From Planctomycetaceae bacterium (lineage in GTDB: Bacteria; Planctomycetota; Planctomycetia; Planctomycetales; Planctomycetaceae): a stretch of DNA of 64,000 bases. The translations under genes were made by a program, and so were the position numbers. This document shows positions 1 to 9,698 of the stretch, one piece after another; positions within the stretch are counted from its first letter, which is position 1; the number at the start of each line of letters is the position of its first letter. A model generated the notes under the pieces. The model made no database searches, was not told the origin of the DNA, and saw only the letters and a list, made by a program, of their open reading frames with translations. The stretch spans positions 1 through 64,000 of the forward strand of contig PBMZ01000201.1 of the NCBI GenBank assembly GCA_002722955.1, in the 5' to 3' direction.

Positions 1-2
1 GG

Positions 3-128
3 CTCCACACCAGCGTCCTAGAAAGAATCAAGAACAAGATCAAAGTCATCAAACGAATGGCATTCGGCTTCAGAGATCACGAATACTTCTTCCTAAAAAT
101 CAAACAAGCATTCCCCGGAATTCAGTGA
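3..128 (+). CDS. C-terminal end of an ISL3-like transposase (partial)
   Basis: The window opens inside a reading frame that ends at a TGA at 126-128. Its 41 residues include IKVIKRMAFGFRDHEYFFLK, which resembles the conserved C-terminus of ISL3-family DDE transposases (usual form IK-IKR-A-GFRN-ENF-LRI). The 5' part of the gene lies outside the window, so completeness and activity cannot be judged. No clear terminal inverted repeat or target duplication is visible in the 148 bases before the enolase gene. The family call rests on recalled motif similarity over a short stretch, so it is moderate. Confidence 0.65.
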   Translation, partial: LHTSVLERIKNKIKVIKRMAFGFRDHEYFFLKIKQAFPGIQ

Positions 129-237
129 AAAACCTTATTTTTGCCCATTCACCACCTCCACTCTCAAAACCAACAAATCAACCCGCGCCGATGGAAGAGT
201 GATACCCAAATGTGGTAAAACTGCTGGTTCGTTTTGA

Positions 238-1551
<1,314 letters not shown>

Positions 1552-1570
1552 CTGTACGTTGGAAACGCTA

Positions 1571-1610
1571 CGCCCCATGCCGCCCCGTTGCGGTTTGGGG
1601 CGTTTTTTTA
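1571..1610 (+). terminator. Intrinsic terminator after eno
   Basis: CGCCCCA at 1571-1577 pairs with TGGGGCG at 1596-1602, with an inner CCGC/GCGG stem, and is followed by a run of seven T (1603-1609). It lies 20 bases after the enolase stop and is a textbook rho-independent terminator on the plus strand. Confidence 0.88.
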
Positions 1611-1644
1611 TTGTGACGCCTGTGAGGAGGCGACGCTTCCAGAG

Positions 1645-1734
1645 ACTTGTCATTAGTTATTTGTCATTTGCTATAGAAACACATTTGTCGTCGTGGTTTT
1701 TAGCTTCTCAAATGACAAGTGAGAAATGACAAAT
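1645..1734. repeat. Short inverted repeats built on TTTGTCATTTG / CAAATGACAA
   Basis: Two copies of a TTGTCATT-type word at 1645-1670 face CAAATGACAAGT (1709-1720) and AAATGACAAAT (1724-1734). The set lies between the eno terminator and the next gene and runs into that gene's first codons. A similar word family (AATGACCAATGACCAATG) occurs at 4.6 kb. Function unknown; possibly a small dispersed repeat. Confidence 0.5.
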
Positions 1735-2316
1735 CTCTTCACCTCTGCCCCATCGATCAACCCAATGCAACGGTCTTCCGACTCGAAATTTGCTTGGATC
1801 ATCTCCCTCGCCTTTTGGCTGATGCTGTTTACGGCATCAGCCATGTATGCGTTGGTGGCGTTAGCACCTCGATGGATTGACAACATGCAGCTGGTGGCCG
1901 ACAAGCAGGCGAATAAACGCCGGCTCTTGGCGCTTGAGCAAGAAGTCGAGGACATGAATACGGTCTTGGTTGCCGTTGAGAGCGACCCGGAATTCAAAGC
2001 CGAGCTGGCGCGATTAGACTTCAGCGTCAAGCGCCCCGGTGACGAGGACATCCCGGTCGACGAACGCTATCTTGTCGATGCGCGTTCCCGCGCCGGGGAC
2101 ATCCAGGCCGAGCCAATCTTGCCATGGCACGCCGCCTTTGTAAGACCCTTTGCCGAGAGCGACAGCTTACGTCGGCTAACACTGTTTGCGGCAGCCGTGT
2201 TGACGATCGTCGCCTTCACCTTCGTGCAGGAGTCACAAGAGGCGCAGTTGCGGACTAGCTTGGAAACTGTTCGCGACTTCATTCAAGCGACCAAGAATCG
2301 GTATCGGAAAACGTAA
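1726..2316 (+). CDS. FtsB/DivIC-like (septum formation initiator-like) membrane protein
   Basis: The product has 196 residues. A membrane segment spans about residues 22-47, followed by a charged coiled-coil-like region (about 52-85) and then LARLDFSVKRPGDED (about 94-108). This last stretch resembles the FtsB/DivIC signature after the coiled coil, in E. coli ARNELSMTRPGETF. Unlike FtsB (about 100 residues), this protein carries an extra C-terminal half with a second hydrophobic segment (about 150-168). In gammaproteobacteria ftsB lies directly downstream of eno, as here. The family assignment is inferred from motif and synteny, not from a search. Since planctomycetes lack FtsZ, a role in division or in another envelope complex is open. 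The start ATG lies in a repeat-rich stretch without a strong ribosome binding site. Confidence 0.6.
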   Translation: MTNLFTSAPSINPMQRSSDSKFAWIISLAFWLMLFTASAMYALVALAPRWIDNMQLVADKQANKRRLLALEQEVEDMNTVLVAVESDPEFKAELARLDFSVKRPGDEDIPVDERYLVDARSRAGDIQAEPILPWHAAFVRPFAESDSLRRLTLFAAAVLTIVAFTFVQESQEAQLRTSLETVRDFIQATKNRYRKT

Positions 2317-2437
2317 CGATTTCTCGCAATTGCCACATGTCGGTCGCGCTGTGAGTTGCTAACATGCGGACCGAAACCACTGATTCAGCGAGAACGTCTT
2401 CGCTTGTTCGCAGCCCATTGGCTAAAGGAGAGCCATC

Positions 2438-3679
2438 ATGATCACGATTCGTCCTGTTAAGCGAGCGCTCGTTCCTGTCGACACGGCCGCGGCCCAACGG
2501 ATCATGGGACCCAACTATGATGAGTTTCAGAGCGACGACGAAGTCTGGGACATCATACAAGCCAACCCCGACAGCATCTTGCGGCTGACAATGGCACACT
2601 GCGACTTCGCGACTAAAGAGGAAATGATCAAGGATGGTTCTCCCGAGGCGCTCGAAATGGCCGCGGCTAACTTGCAACAGTTGGTTGATGGCGAGTTAAC
2701 TCGTGTCGTTGAGAACATGTTGTGGGTTTACGAGATCGTTGATGAGAACCGCCCCGGAACGCGGCAAATCGGACTTGGCTGCGGAGCATTGACCAGCGAG
2801 ATTCGCACAGATCAAACTCCAGACGGAACAGTCATCCGCAACGAAGGCATTCGCGACGAGAAAGCTCAAGGCCGCGCGAACTTGATCTCGAAGACGAACG
2901 CTTACATCGGCACGGTCAACAACACGATCGAGGACACTGAAGACCGTGTGATTGCTGAGCTCGAGAAGTACGCGGATGGGAGAAGTTGTGATTACAGCGC
3001 TGTCGACGAGTGTGGGAACACTCACAAGGCCTGGATTGTCACCGACGCCGAAGAGATTGCCGGTTTCACTCGCGTGATGGCCGAAGAACCCTTCGCGTTT
3101 GTTGCCGATGGCAATCACCGAAGCGCGGCCGCCGCTGTGCTTGGCCGTGAAGAATACCTCGCAGTATTCTTTACCAATGATCGTATGGGACTGGCGCCTT
3201 ACAATCGTTTGGTGAAACCAACAGACAGCTCGATCGATGATTGGGTAGCCGTGCTATCAGCCAGCTTCGATGTCGAGCCGCTCGGTGATCTGCCCGAGTT
3301 CCAACCGACGGAGACGCACGAGATTGGTTTCTATGTGCAAGGCAACTGGCTTCGGCTGAGACCGAAAGCGGAAAGCTACGATCCAGAAAATGCTGTGCAA
3401 GCAATCGACTCGGACATCATTCAACGCAAGCTTTTCGATAAGCTACTGGGAATCACTGACGCTCGCGATCCAAAGCTGACATTTGTGGGTGGCAACAAGG
3501 ACTCGGCATACTTGAAGTCCAAGGTTGATGACGGCTCTCACGAGATCGCGATCACGCTACCACCTGTCACCATCGTCCAGTTCGTCAACGTGTGTAAACA
3601 AAACCGCTTCATGCCACCCAAGTCGACTTGGTTCGAGCCGAAGATTCGCAGTGGGTTGGTTGTGGCGTTGTTAGATTAA
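2438..3679 (+). CDS. DUF1015 family protein
   Basis: The 413-residue soluble protein contains VADGNHRSAAA near residue 222, matching the hallmark DGHHR motif of DUF1015 proteins, and starts with the family-typical ITIRPVKRALVPVD. A strong ribosome binding site (AAAGGAGAGCC) sits just upstream of the ATG. The biochemical role of the family is not settled. Its genes are often found near serine-biosynthesis genes in other phyla, but no serine genes lie next to this one, so context gives no function here. The gene is flanked by an FtsB-like gene upstream and a large palindrome downstream. Confidence 0.82.
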   Translation: MITIRPVKRALVPVDTAAAQRIMGPNYDEFQSDDEVWDIIQANPDSILRLTMAHCDFATKEEMIKDGSPEALEMAAANLQQLVDGELTRVVENMLWVYEIVDENRPGTRQIGLGCGALTSEIRTDQTPDGTVIRNEGIRDEKAQGRANLISKTNAYIGTVNNTIEDTEDRVIAELEKYADGRSCDYSAVDECGNTHKAWIVTDAEEIAGFTRVMAEEPFAFVADGNHRSAAAAVLGREEYLAVFFTNDRMGLAPYNRLVKPTDSSIDDWVAVLSASFDVEPLGDLPEFQPTETHEIGFYVQGNWLRLRPKAESYDPENAVQAIDSDIIQRKLFDKLLGITDARDPKLTFVGGNKDSAYLKSKVDDGSHEIAITLPPVTIVQFVNVCKQNRFMPPKSTWFEPKIRSGLVVALLD

Positions 3680-3701
3680 GCTTCTCACTCGATCGTCTGA
3701 T

Positions 3702-3766
3702 GTTTAACCCGTAGCCGCAGGCGAGGAGCATGCCGGAGAATCCTCGCCTGCGGCTACGGGTTAAAC
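3702..3766. repeat. Perfect 26-bp inverted repeat (REP-like), copy 1
   Basis: Arms at 3702-3727 and 3741-3766 are exact reverse complements, separated by 13 bases. The outer part of the arm is GTTTAACCCGTAGCC. A near copy occurs at 42744-42807 with the same outer 15 bases. It lies 22 bases after the DUF1015 stop and could fold as a long hairpin in RNA, but it has no T-run, so a dispersed palindrome is more likely than a simple terminator. Confidence 0.85.
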
Positions 3767-3795
3767 GAACGATAGCTCGCTCACGTTACCAGGCG

Positions 3796-3840
3796 AAAAA
3801 AAAAAAAAAAAACGACCCGCCAGCTTTTGCGGGCGAGTCG
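3796..3840 (-). terminator. Intrinsic terminator for the peroxiredoxin gene
   Basis: Read on the minus strand, a GC-rich hairpin (plus coordinates 3813-3840, CGAC/GTCG and CCGC/GCGG pairs) is followed by a run of 17 T (A17 at 3796-3812). It lies just after the stop of the minus-strand peroxiredoxin gene. The intact, very strong terminator suggests that gene is a maintained transcription unit and not a relic. Confidence 0.88.
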
Positions 3841-3867
3841 TCATTGGATGCAATCTAAAGAAGAGTG

Positions 3868-4482
3868 TTACTTCCTCTTTTTCTTGGCTTTAGCAACGCC
3901 GAGCTCTTTGAGCTTCATAGCGACGTCGGCAGCGTGTGTGCGGGCGCTGACTTTGCGGTCAACGTGCAATAGCTTGCCGTCTTTGCCGATATAGAACGTC
4001 CAACGTTCGGGAACTTTGCGATCGCCATGAACGACGCCGTAGGCCTTAGCGACGTCTTTCTTCACATCGCTGAGGATCGGATAGTCGAGTTTGAGGGCCG
4101 CCGCGTATCGTTTGTTGACGGCGGGTTGATCACAGCTTGCCGTGAAGATTTGGACGTCGTAGGCGTCCAATCCAGAACCCTTCTGAGCTTTGACTTCGAA
4201 TTCGCCTCGGAGGAGTTTCACTTTGAAGGGCTTGTCGATGGCGCTGGCACGCAGCGAACTACATTGAGCCGTTCAGCCACCGGTAAATGCTTTGGGGAAC
4301 CAAGCCAGCACAACAACTTGTTTGCCAGCAAAGTCGGACAGTTTGTGCTTCTTGCCGTCGCTGCCGGGAAGTTCGAAGGCGGGGGCTTTGTCGCCGGCCT
4401 TCAAGTCAGCAGCAGACGCGTTACCGATTGCTCCAGCAACCACAAACGCGGACGCTAGTGCAATGCTTGCGAGTCTTCTCAT
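3868..4482 (-). CDS. Exported peroxiredoxin, probable selenoprotein with in-frame UGA
   Basis: AhpC/TSA-type thiol peroxidase of 204 residues, read through one in-frame TGA at 4273-4275 (residue 70). Residues 1-25 form a signal peptide ending in [14 protein letters not shown] and [14 protein letters not shown] lead to U70-TAQC74. In family members the TxxC position of this loop is the peroxidatic cysteine, so the TGA replaces exactly the reactive residue. After it the same frame runs through [14 protein letters not shown] and [18 protein letters not shown] to a lysine-rich end without another stop. The ATG at 4482 has GGAGG eight bases upstream; a TTG at 4485 is less likely. A hairpin at 11-14 codons... 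lies 17-31 bases after the TGA and could be the SECIS. Alternatives are a nonsense mutation or a sequencing error. Confidence 0.82.
4242..4256 (-). promoter_or_regulatory. Candidate bacterial SECIS hairpin of the peroxiredoxin
   Basis: On the minus strand CGCTG and CAGCG enclose the loop CGTGC, with the apical loop 22-26 bases after the TGA. Bacterial SECIS elements are short hairpins directly downstream of the UGA with a G in the apical loop, at about this spacing (E. coli fdhF is the reference). The stem is only 5 bp, so the call is tentative. Confidence 0.45.
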
Positions 4483-4579
4483 CAATCATTCCTCCAAGGT
4501 GTGCGTAAAACGTGCGAATTCGAAACGCATAGACGATCTCTAATGTAACGTAAGCCGATGGGGGACTCAACATAGTAAT

Positions 4580-4678
4580 GACCAATGACCAATGGAAGAC
4601 TCGCAAGCGACGCTGTCCTTCGATATTGCTTGCGAGTCTTTCATTAGTCATTGGTGCTTGGTCATTGGTGCTTGGTCA
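4580..4678. repeat. Inverted and tandem ATGACCAATG-type repeats
   Basis: GACTCGCAAGC (4598-4608) faces GCTTGCGAGTC (4628-4638). This core is flanked by ATGACCAATGACCAATG on one side and by TTGGTGCTTGGTCA in two tandem copies (4651-4664, 4665-4678) on the other. The tandem part overlaps the 3' end of the ribokinase frame and encodes its last residues. Confidence 0.6.
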
Positions 4679-5598
4679 TTCAAGAAGCCCTCTAACTCTT
4701 CACGATTCGCCAATGATGGCTGCGCCCCCAATCGGGTTACGGAAAGGGCCGCGGCGGCACTGGCCCAGCGGCACGACTCGAACAATGGTTTACCTTCTGC
4801 CAGCGCCACGGCAAGGGCTCCATTGAATGCATCGCCAGCGGCCGTCGTATCAACTGCTTCGACAACGTGACTCTCGACCGACGTGGCTTCGTCGCCATCG
4901 ACAATGAGCAGTCCGTCGGCGCCACGAGTGATAACGATGCGTTGGCATCCTAACTCCTGGAAAAGGTCGGCAGACCGCAGCAGGCCTTTCAGTCGCGACT
5001 GGCCGGCGTCCGCAAGTTCGATGGCTTCGCTCTGGTTGGGCGTCAGAATGTCGACGAGTTCCAAGTAATCTTCTCGCATTATGCAGCGGTTCGCCGGTGC
5101 TGGGTTCAGAATTGTTGTCATTCCAGCAGCCTTGGCTTTTCGAAGCCCCGCCAGAACGGCCTCCCACGGAGACTCTAGGCAAGCCAAGAAAACTCCACCT
5201 TCGACAAATGCCGAGTCGGCACGCGATACATCCTTGCGAGTCAATTCCAGATTCGCACCGGATGCCACCGCGATCTGGTTCTCGCCCTGGCCATCCACCA
5301 TGATCAAGGCAACACCCGACGCGACCCCTTCGACAACTTTGATATGTTCCAGGTCGAGATTCTCGCGTTCGAGTCCTTCCCTTGCCTCTACACCAAACTG
5401 GTCGTCGCCCACAGCTGAAACAAAGCGTACGGATTGACGCGCCAACCGCGCCGCAGCAACGGCTTGATTGGCGCCCTTGCCACCTGAGGCGCGATAGAAT
5501 TCGCCGCCCAAGACAGTTGTTCCTTGAGTCGGAAGTGTCGGTGTCTTGATGACGAGATCGGTGTTGATCGAACCCAAGACGGTGATTGATTCTGTCAT
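4648..5598 (-). CDS. rbsK: Ribokinase (PfkB family)
   Basis: PfkB-family sugar kinase that phosphorylates ribose to ribose 5-phosphate; 316 residues, close to the usual 305-310. Visible are the N-terminal GSINTDLVI, the substrate-loop ASGGKGANQAVAAARL (about residue 38-53), NPAPA (about 165), TPNQSEA and the second PfkB signature DTTAAGDAFNGAL (about 243). This signature has alanine where DTTGAGD is usual, while the catalytic aspartate in AAGD is kept. The last residues (NDQAPMTKHQ) are encoded by tandem repeat DNA and may be an extension acquired when the repeat arrived. There is no rbs transporter or repressor nearby, so ribokinase proper versus another sugar kinase cannot be decided. Confidence 0.85.
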   Translation of the reverse strand: MTESITVLGSINTDLVIKTPTLPTQGTTVLGGEFYRASGGKGANQAVAAARLARQSVRFVSAVGDDQFGVEAREGLERENLDLEHIKVVEGVASGVALIMVDGQGENQIAVASGANLELTRKDVSRADSAFVEGGVFLACLESPWEAVLAGLRKAKAAGMTTILNPAPANRCIMREDYLELVDILTPNQSEAIELADAGQSRLKGLLRSADLFQELGCQRIVITRGADGLLIVDGDEATSVESHVVEAVDTTAAGDAFNGALAVALAEGKPLFESCRWASAAAALSVTRLGAQPSLANREELEGFLNDQAPMTKHQ

Positions 5599-5633
5599 TA
5601 ACTTCAGTCAGCTTTATAGTTCGGTTTGAGCAA

Positions 5634-5666
5634 AGACGCCCGGCTTCTCGAAGAAGCCGGGCGTCT
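5634..5666. repeat. AAGCCGGGC-type hairpin, copy 1
   Basis: AGACGCCCGGCTTCT (5634-5648) and its exact reverse complement (5652-5666) enclose a 3-base loop. It lies between the 3' end of the cytochrome gene and the 5' end of rbsK, both minus strand, so it may terminate the former. The same core recurs at 13386, 33371 and 47916. Confidence 0.75.
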
Positions 5667-5675
5667 CGCCAAAGA

Positions 5676-8627
5676 TCACTCTTTGAAGTTGGGATGCTCT
5701 GGGTTGCCGGCGGACTCGATGTAGGCCAACAGGTCTAGAATCTCTTCCTTGGACAATGTGTTCAACAAATCCTTGGGCATCAGCGATACCTTGGATGGGA
5801 CCATTTCGTCGACGTCGTCCATAGGGATCTCGACCACTGATTGAGGGCTTCTAGGATCTAAAGCCACGGTCAGTTGTTTTTCGTTCTTGTCCAAGACGCG
5901 GCCTTCGTACGTCTTGCCTTCGATCGTGCGGATTGCGTGAGTGCGGAACTGATCGGAGATTTGCTTCGAAGGATCCAGAATCTCGCGGACCATGATCGCT
6001 CGGCTGTACCGTTTTGATGCGGCCGTGATGTCTGGCCCAAGAATGCCGCCGATGTTGTTGAATCGATGGCATTGCACGCAGCTGGCGATTTGAAACATTT
6101 GCTTGCCAACGGCGAACGAACGTCCTGATCCGACTCGATCAAGCTCTGGCAAAATGTCCTCTTGCTTCCAATTGCGAATGAACTTTCTCGGTGTCGGCGA
6201 GCCTGTCGGTATAGCGCTGACAAGTTTGGCTTTCAATACGTCGTCGTAATCAGCTCGTTTGTTTTCATCGATCAGTTTGACGGCATCATCTCGCATTCGC
6301 CGCACATAGATTTGCAAGTGGCCGCCACCGACGTAATTGCCTAAGCCGGCGGCTGATTCGGCCTTGTTCAATAGGCCAAGGTACGAGCGGCGAAGGTTGG
6401 GATTCCAGCCTGTCTGCGCGACTCGCAAGGACATGGCATAGCCAAGCAACGCTTCTTGAGTTTCTGCCGCCGCCATCCGAGCGAGACTCGGTGAGAGCGC
6501 GGCCCCAGAGTTTAGATAAACCAGCACGCGGCATAATTCTTGGTTTAGAGCTTCGTCATCTGCGGGGAAGTGTGAGGCAAGCTCGCTAGCGAATTGCTTT
6601 CTTACCTCATCCGCCGGCCCGCCATGTCTTGCAAACGTGACTCCGACGGCGCGCAACAAGTCGGTTCGCTGTCGAGCCGTCAATTTCTTGGCACTGATTC
6701 GACGCAACGCGGCAATGATCTTCGGGCCATCGGACTCAACACCGCTACGGGCTAATGCTAACAGAGACTGAATCGCGCGATCGGGTTGAGTTTCCTTGAG
6801 TGCCTTCTCTCGCCAAACATCAACGTTCACATGTTCAACCGCGATCCGCGCGGCATAGCGAATGTGCCGATCTTCGTGAGACAGATAATGCCAAGGCATG
6901 TTGACTGCACGGGGCTGCAAAAAGCTGTGTTGGACTTCCAAGGAGCGCCGCAACTGGCGCAGTTTCGCGGCTTCCTTTGATTTCGCAGTCGTGGCGTTGG
7001 CACTGATCTTGCGGTTAAAAGTCACTCGATAGAGTCCAGACTGAGTCCGCCGCCCGCCAATCGTGAAATACATCGCCTTGTCATGTGGGTTGACCACGAT
7101 GTCAGTCAATGGCATTGGAGTTCCCGTGATGAATTCCTCGAGCTTGCCTGTGTATGAAGCACCGGCTTCTTCCAGGTGAACTGCGTAGAGACGGCCATAC
7201 GTCCAATCGCAGACATAAAGAGCGTCGGCGTATCGATGCGGGAAATTCGTGCCATAACCAAACGTCACACCGGTTGGCGAACCTTGTCCGATGTTGGCAA
7301 CTGCTGGCAAACTGTCGGGTGAGTAAGCGGGCCACTTACCGGTTCCGTAGCGCCAGCCGAACTCGCCACCACTGACAACGTGACAAACCCGAGTCGGACG
7401 GTACCAAGGTGTGCCGACATCCATCTCCATGTCGGCATCGTATGTGAATAGCTCGCCATCTCTGTTAAATGCCAAGTCATACGGATTACGAAAACCTGCA
7501 GCGATCAAGTCCCAATTCTTGCCATCAGGATCGATGCGGCACACGAAGCCACCCGGCGCCATGCGTCCGGTGTTGTGGCCATTCGAACAAGGTGCGCGCG
7601 GCAGCAATTGGTCCTCGGCCCAGGTCTTTGGCAATAGGTAGGTCTTGATGTCCTCGGGCAAGTACGTGTTGTTTCCGGCGATGACATACAGAGACTTGCC
7701 ATCAGGCGATTTGACGATGCCGTGAGGTCCGTGTTCTCCAGCGGGGCCGGCCAGTTCCTGGAGTTTCTCGACTTTATCAAATTGGTCGTCGCCGTCGGTG
7801 TCTTTGATGCGATAAAGGCCCGTCTTGAACTTGCCGCCCCGGTTGACCATGACATAAAGACTGTTGAACTCGTACAGCAATCCTTGAGCCTCGCCGATTT
7901 CGATCTTCAGTGGTTCAATGTTTGTAGCACCAGCTTGTCCCAGCGGCTTGGGAGTGACTCGGTAGAGACCTCCGTATTGATCGCACACGATCAATCGACC
8001 TTTGGGATCGACAGTCATGCTGACCCATGAACCTTGTGTTCTTTTGGGGACGGAATAGAGCAACTCGACTTTGAATCCCGGTAAGGTCTTGAAGCCTGCG
8101 GGATCGGTCGCTGGGTCTTCTGGTGGCGGGCCGCTGGCGCGAAGTTCGAAGCGTTCGATTTGCATCTCCATCGGCGCCGAATGCGGATCAAATCTCAGGC
8201 CCGTCAGTGGTGACTTTGTGTTGAAGTGCACATTCGCGACACTCCAACCTTTTCCCCGAGAGAGCAACTTGAAGCGTACGGACTTAGACTCACTGGTGTC
8301 GTTTTCGGCCTCTGTCGTCCAGAACAATTGTGAGTTCAGCGTGCCGCGAAACTTGGCTTTGATTGTTAACTTGAGCCAACCCGCCGGAGCCTTGACACGT
8401 GTGCCAGAGAAGGGGTCGCGACCGGTACTCTTGACATGTAAGGAGCCATCGCGAGCTTTGATTTCACATTGATTCTGTGCGGCCCAGCCGTTGTTGTCTT
8501 TTTCAAAGCTCCATGAGGCAACCAGTTTCTCGGGCGAGTTTGACTCTTGAGCCGCGACAATTCGATCGAAGCTGGAGAATGGCAAGCTCATGAGAATGAT
8601 GATGGCGGGGATCAGTTTACGTTGCAT
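5676..8627 (-). CDS. PVC-type beta-propeller / HEAT-like / cytochrome c protein
   Basis: Large exported protein of 983 residues. I chose the ATG at 8627 because it starts a clear signal peptide (MQRKLIPAIIILMSL) after AAGGTTGAAG; an upstream in-frame start would add 18 residues. Order of parts: signal peptide, a carbohydrate-binding-like beta domain (about 30-165), a sugar-dehydrogenase-like propeller (about 180-550; IVCDQYGGLYRV, GFRNPYDLAFN, GEFGWRYGTGKW), helical repeats (about 570-830) and a C-terminal c-type cytochrome domain with the heme motif CVQCH (about 850) and a later Met-rich stretch. This architecture is characteristic of Planctomycetes and Verrucomicrobia and is often annotated as a membrane-bound dehydrogenase. 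The substrate is unknown; a periplasmic sugar or polysaccharide oxidation role is inferred from the propeller. Confidence 0.85.
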   Translation of the reverse strand: MQRKLIPAIIILMSLPFSSFDRIVAAQESNSPEKLVASWSFEKDNNGWAAQNQCEIKARDGSLHVKSTGRDPFSGTRVKAPAGWLKLTIKAKFRGTLNSQLFWTTEAENDTSESKSVRFKLLSRGKGWSVANVHFNTKSPLTGLRFDPHSAPMEMQIERFELRASGPPPEDPATDPAGFKTLPGFKVELLYSVPKRTQGSWVSMTVDPKGRLIVCDQYGGLYRVTPKPLGQAGATNIEPLKIEIGEAQGLLYEFNSLYVMVNRGGKFKTGLYRIKDTDGDDQFDKVEKLQELAGPAGEHGPHGIVKSPDGKSLYVIAGNNTYLPEDIKTYLLPKTWAEDQLLPRAPCSNGHNTGRMAPGGFVCRIDPDGKNWDLIAAGFRNPYDLAFNRDGELFTYDADMEMDVGTPWYRPTRVCHVVSGGEFGWRYGTGKWPAYSPDSLPAVANIGQGSPTGVTFGYGTNFPHRYADALYVCDWTYGRLYAVHLEEAGASYTGKLEEFITGTPMPLTDIVVNPHDKAMYFTIGGRRTQSGLYRVTFNRKISANATTAKSKEAAKLRQLRRSLEVQHSFLQPRAVNMPWHYLSHEDRHIRYAARIAVEHVNVDVWREKALKETQPDRAIQSLLALARSGVESDGPKIIAALRRISAKKLTARQRTDLLRAVGVTFARHGGPADEVRKQFASELASHFPADDEALNQELCRVLVYLNSGAALSPSLARMAAAETQEALLGYAMSLRVAQTGWNPNLRRSYLGLLNKAESAAGLGNYVGGGHLQIYVRRMRDDAVKLIDENKRADYDDVLKAKLVSAIPTGSPTPRKFIRNWKQEDILPELDRVGSGRSFAVGKQMFQIASCVQCHRFNNIGGILGPDITAASKRYSRAIMVREILDPSKQISDQFRTHAIRTIEGKTYEGRVLDKNEKQLTVALDPRSPQSVVEIPMDDVDEMVPSKVSLMPKDLLNTLSKEEILDLLAYIESAGNPEHPNFKE

Positions 8628-8789
8628 CGCTTCAACCTTGTATTCGACAGTTTCACAATCCCGAAGAGTGGACGCCACCAAGGTAACCTACCTCTTGTTG
8701 TTTCGCCAACGGGACGCTTGAGTTTGACTTCGAAAATCGTAACCATGCGAATCACAAGGGCAAATGAAGCAACACCTAAGGAATGAACG

Positions 8790-9689
8790 ATGGCCAAGAC
8801 AGAGAACGAACCAGGTGCGGCAGCAGCGAAGTTGGCTGAGTTGAATTTAAATGTCAGCGAGGACATCAAGTTCAATCTGGACAGCATGTTCCCGAAGCTA
8901 AGCGGTTGGGGAGCGAAGGGCGAGATCAAGGAAAAGGTGCGCATCATCAACAATGTCGAACCCTTTCTTCGTGACATCTTGATGGAGAATGAGGTAGTCC
9001 GCTATATCGCCAAAGGCGTGCAATACAAATTCAGCGAACAGTACTTCCTTGGCATCTGGGCACAAACCATCAATCAGACGGTTTTCGTGTTGACGAATTT
9101 GCGGCTATTGATGGTTCACTCGACTTCGAAGGGCGTGCCCAAAAACGTGTATTGGCTGATCTATTACAGCGAAATCGACAAGTTTAAGGGCTCGGCGTTG
9201 AGCAACGTCAGACTGGTCTTGCGCGACAAGCAAAAGTTTACGTTCTTGGGATTCAAAGGCACGGATCGCAAATCCATGCCGCAGATTTTCGAAGAGGCAC
9301 TCGACCGATACGACGCGTATGGCTTCGAGCCGGAAGTCACGCAGTCTCGTGAAAACTTGTGTTGCGAATGCCTGACGGTCGTTCCGAAAGACACTTACGA
9401 ATGTAAGAAGTGCCAGCAAGAGTTTTGGAGGCCTGGTCAGATTGCTGTCAGAAGCTTGATCTTCCCGTCATGGGGAGACTTCATCATGAAGCATACTCTT
9501 CTGGCGTTCATGGAATTGGTCGGTTACATATTCACGTGGATTATCTTCGGTGTAATCATCTTGGATGAAGATACAGAAAACCGATTGATTACTTCCGTAT
9601 TCCTACTGTTGTTCTTGGCTGCCGAACACGCCGTCGATGCAGCGTTAACTTACTACATCGCCAAGAAGGGTTTGACGCCGAAAGGATAA
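8790..9689 (+). CDS. PH-like domain / zinc-ribbon / membrane protein
   Basis: The product has 299 residues and no signal peptide. A central region (about 70-170) with FVLTNLRLLMVHST and WLIYYSEIDKF looks like a bacterial PH/GRAM-type domain. A zinc-ribbon-like knuckle follows (CCEC and CKKC, about 190-209), then two hydrophobic segments (about 233-255 and 262-287) before the C-terminus. AAGGAATG precedes the ATG. The protein is probably anchored to the inner membrane with its globular part in the cytoplasm. The following Gfo/Idh/MocA gene starts 9 bases later, so the two may be co-transcribed. Its function is unknown to me, and the PH assignment rests on pattern only. Confidence 0.6.
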   Translation: MAKTENEPGAAAAKLAELNLNVSEDIKFNLDSMFPKLSGWGAKGEIKEKVRIINNVEPFLRDILMENEVVRYIAKGVQYKFSEQYFLGIWAQTINQTVFVLTNLRLLMVHSTSKGVPKNVYWLIYYSEIDKFKGSALSNVRLVLRDKQKFTFLGFKGTDRKSMPQIFEEALDRYDAYGFEPEVTQSRENLCCECLTVVPKDTYECKKCQQEFWRPGQIAVRSLIFPSWGDFIMKHTLLAFMELVGYIFTWIIFGVIILDEDTENRLITSVFLLLFLAAEHAVDAALTYYIAKKGLTPKG

Positions 9690-9698
9690 CGTGGTCGC

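Noticed and set aside
4273-4482. A short protein ending at the TGA, with a separate 117-residue gene downstream
   Set aside because: Both parts are in the same frame and together make one complete peroxiredoxin; the downstream part has no ribosome binding site.
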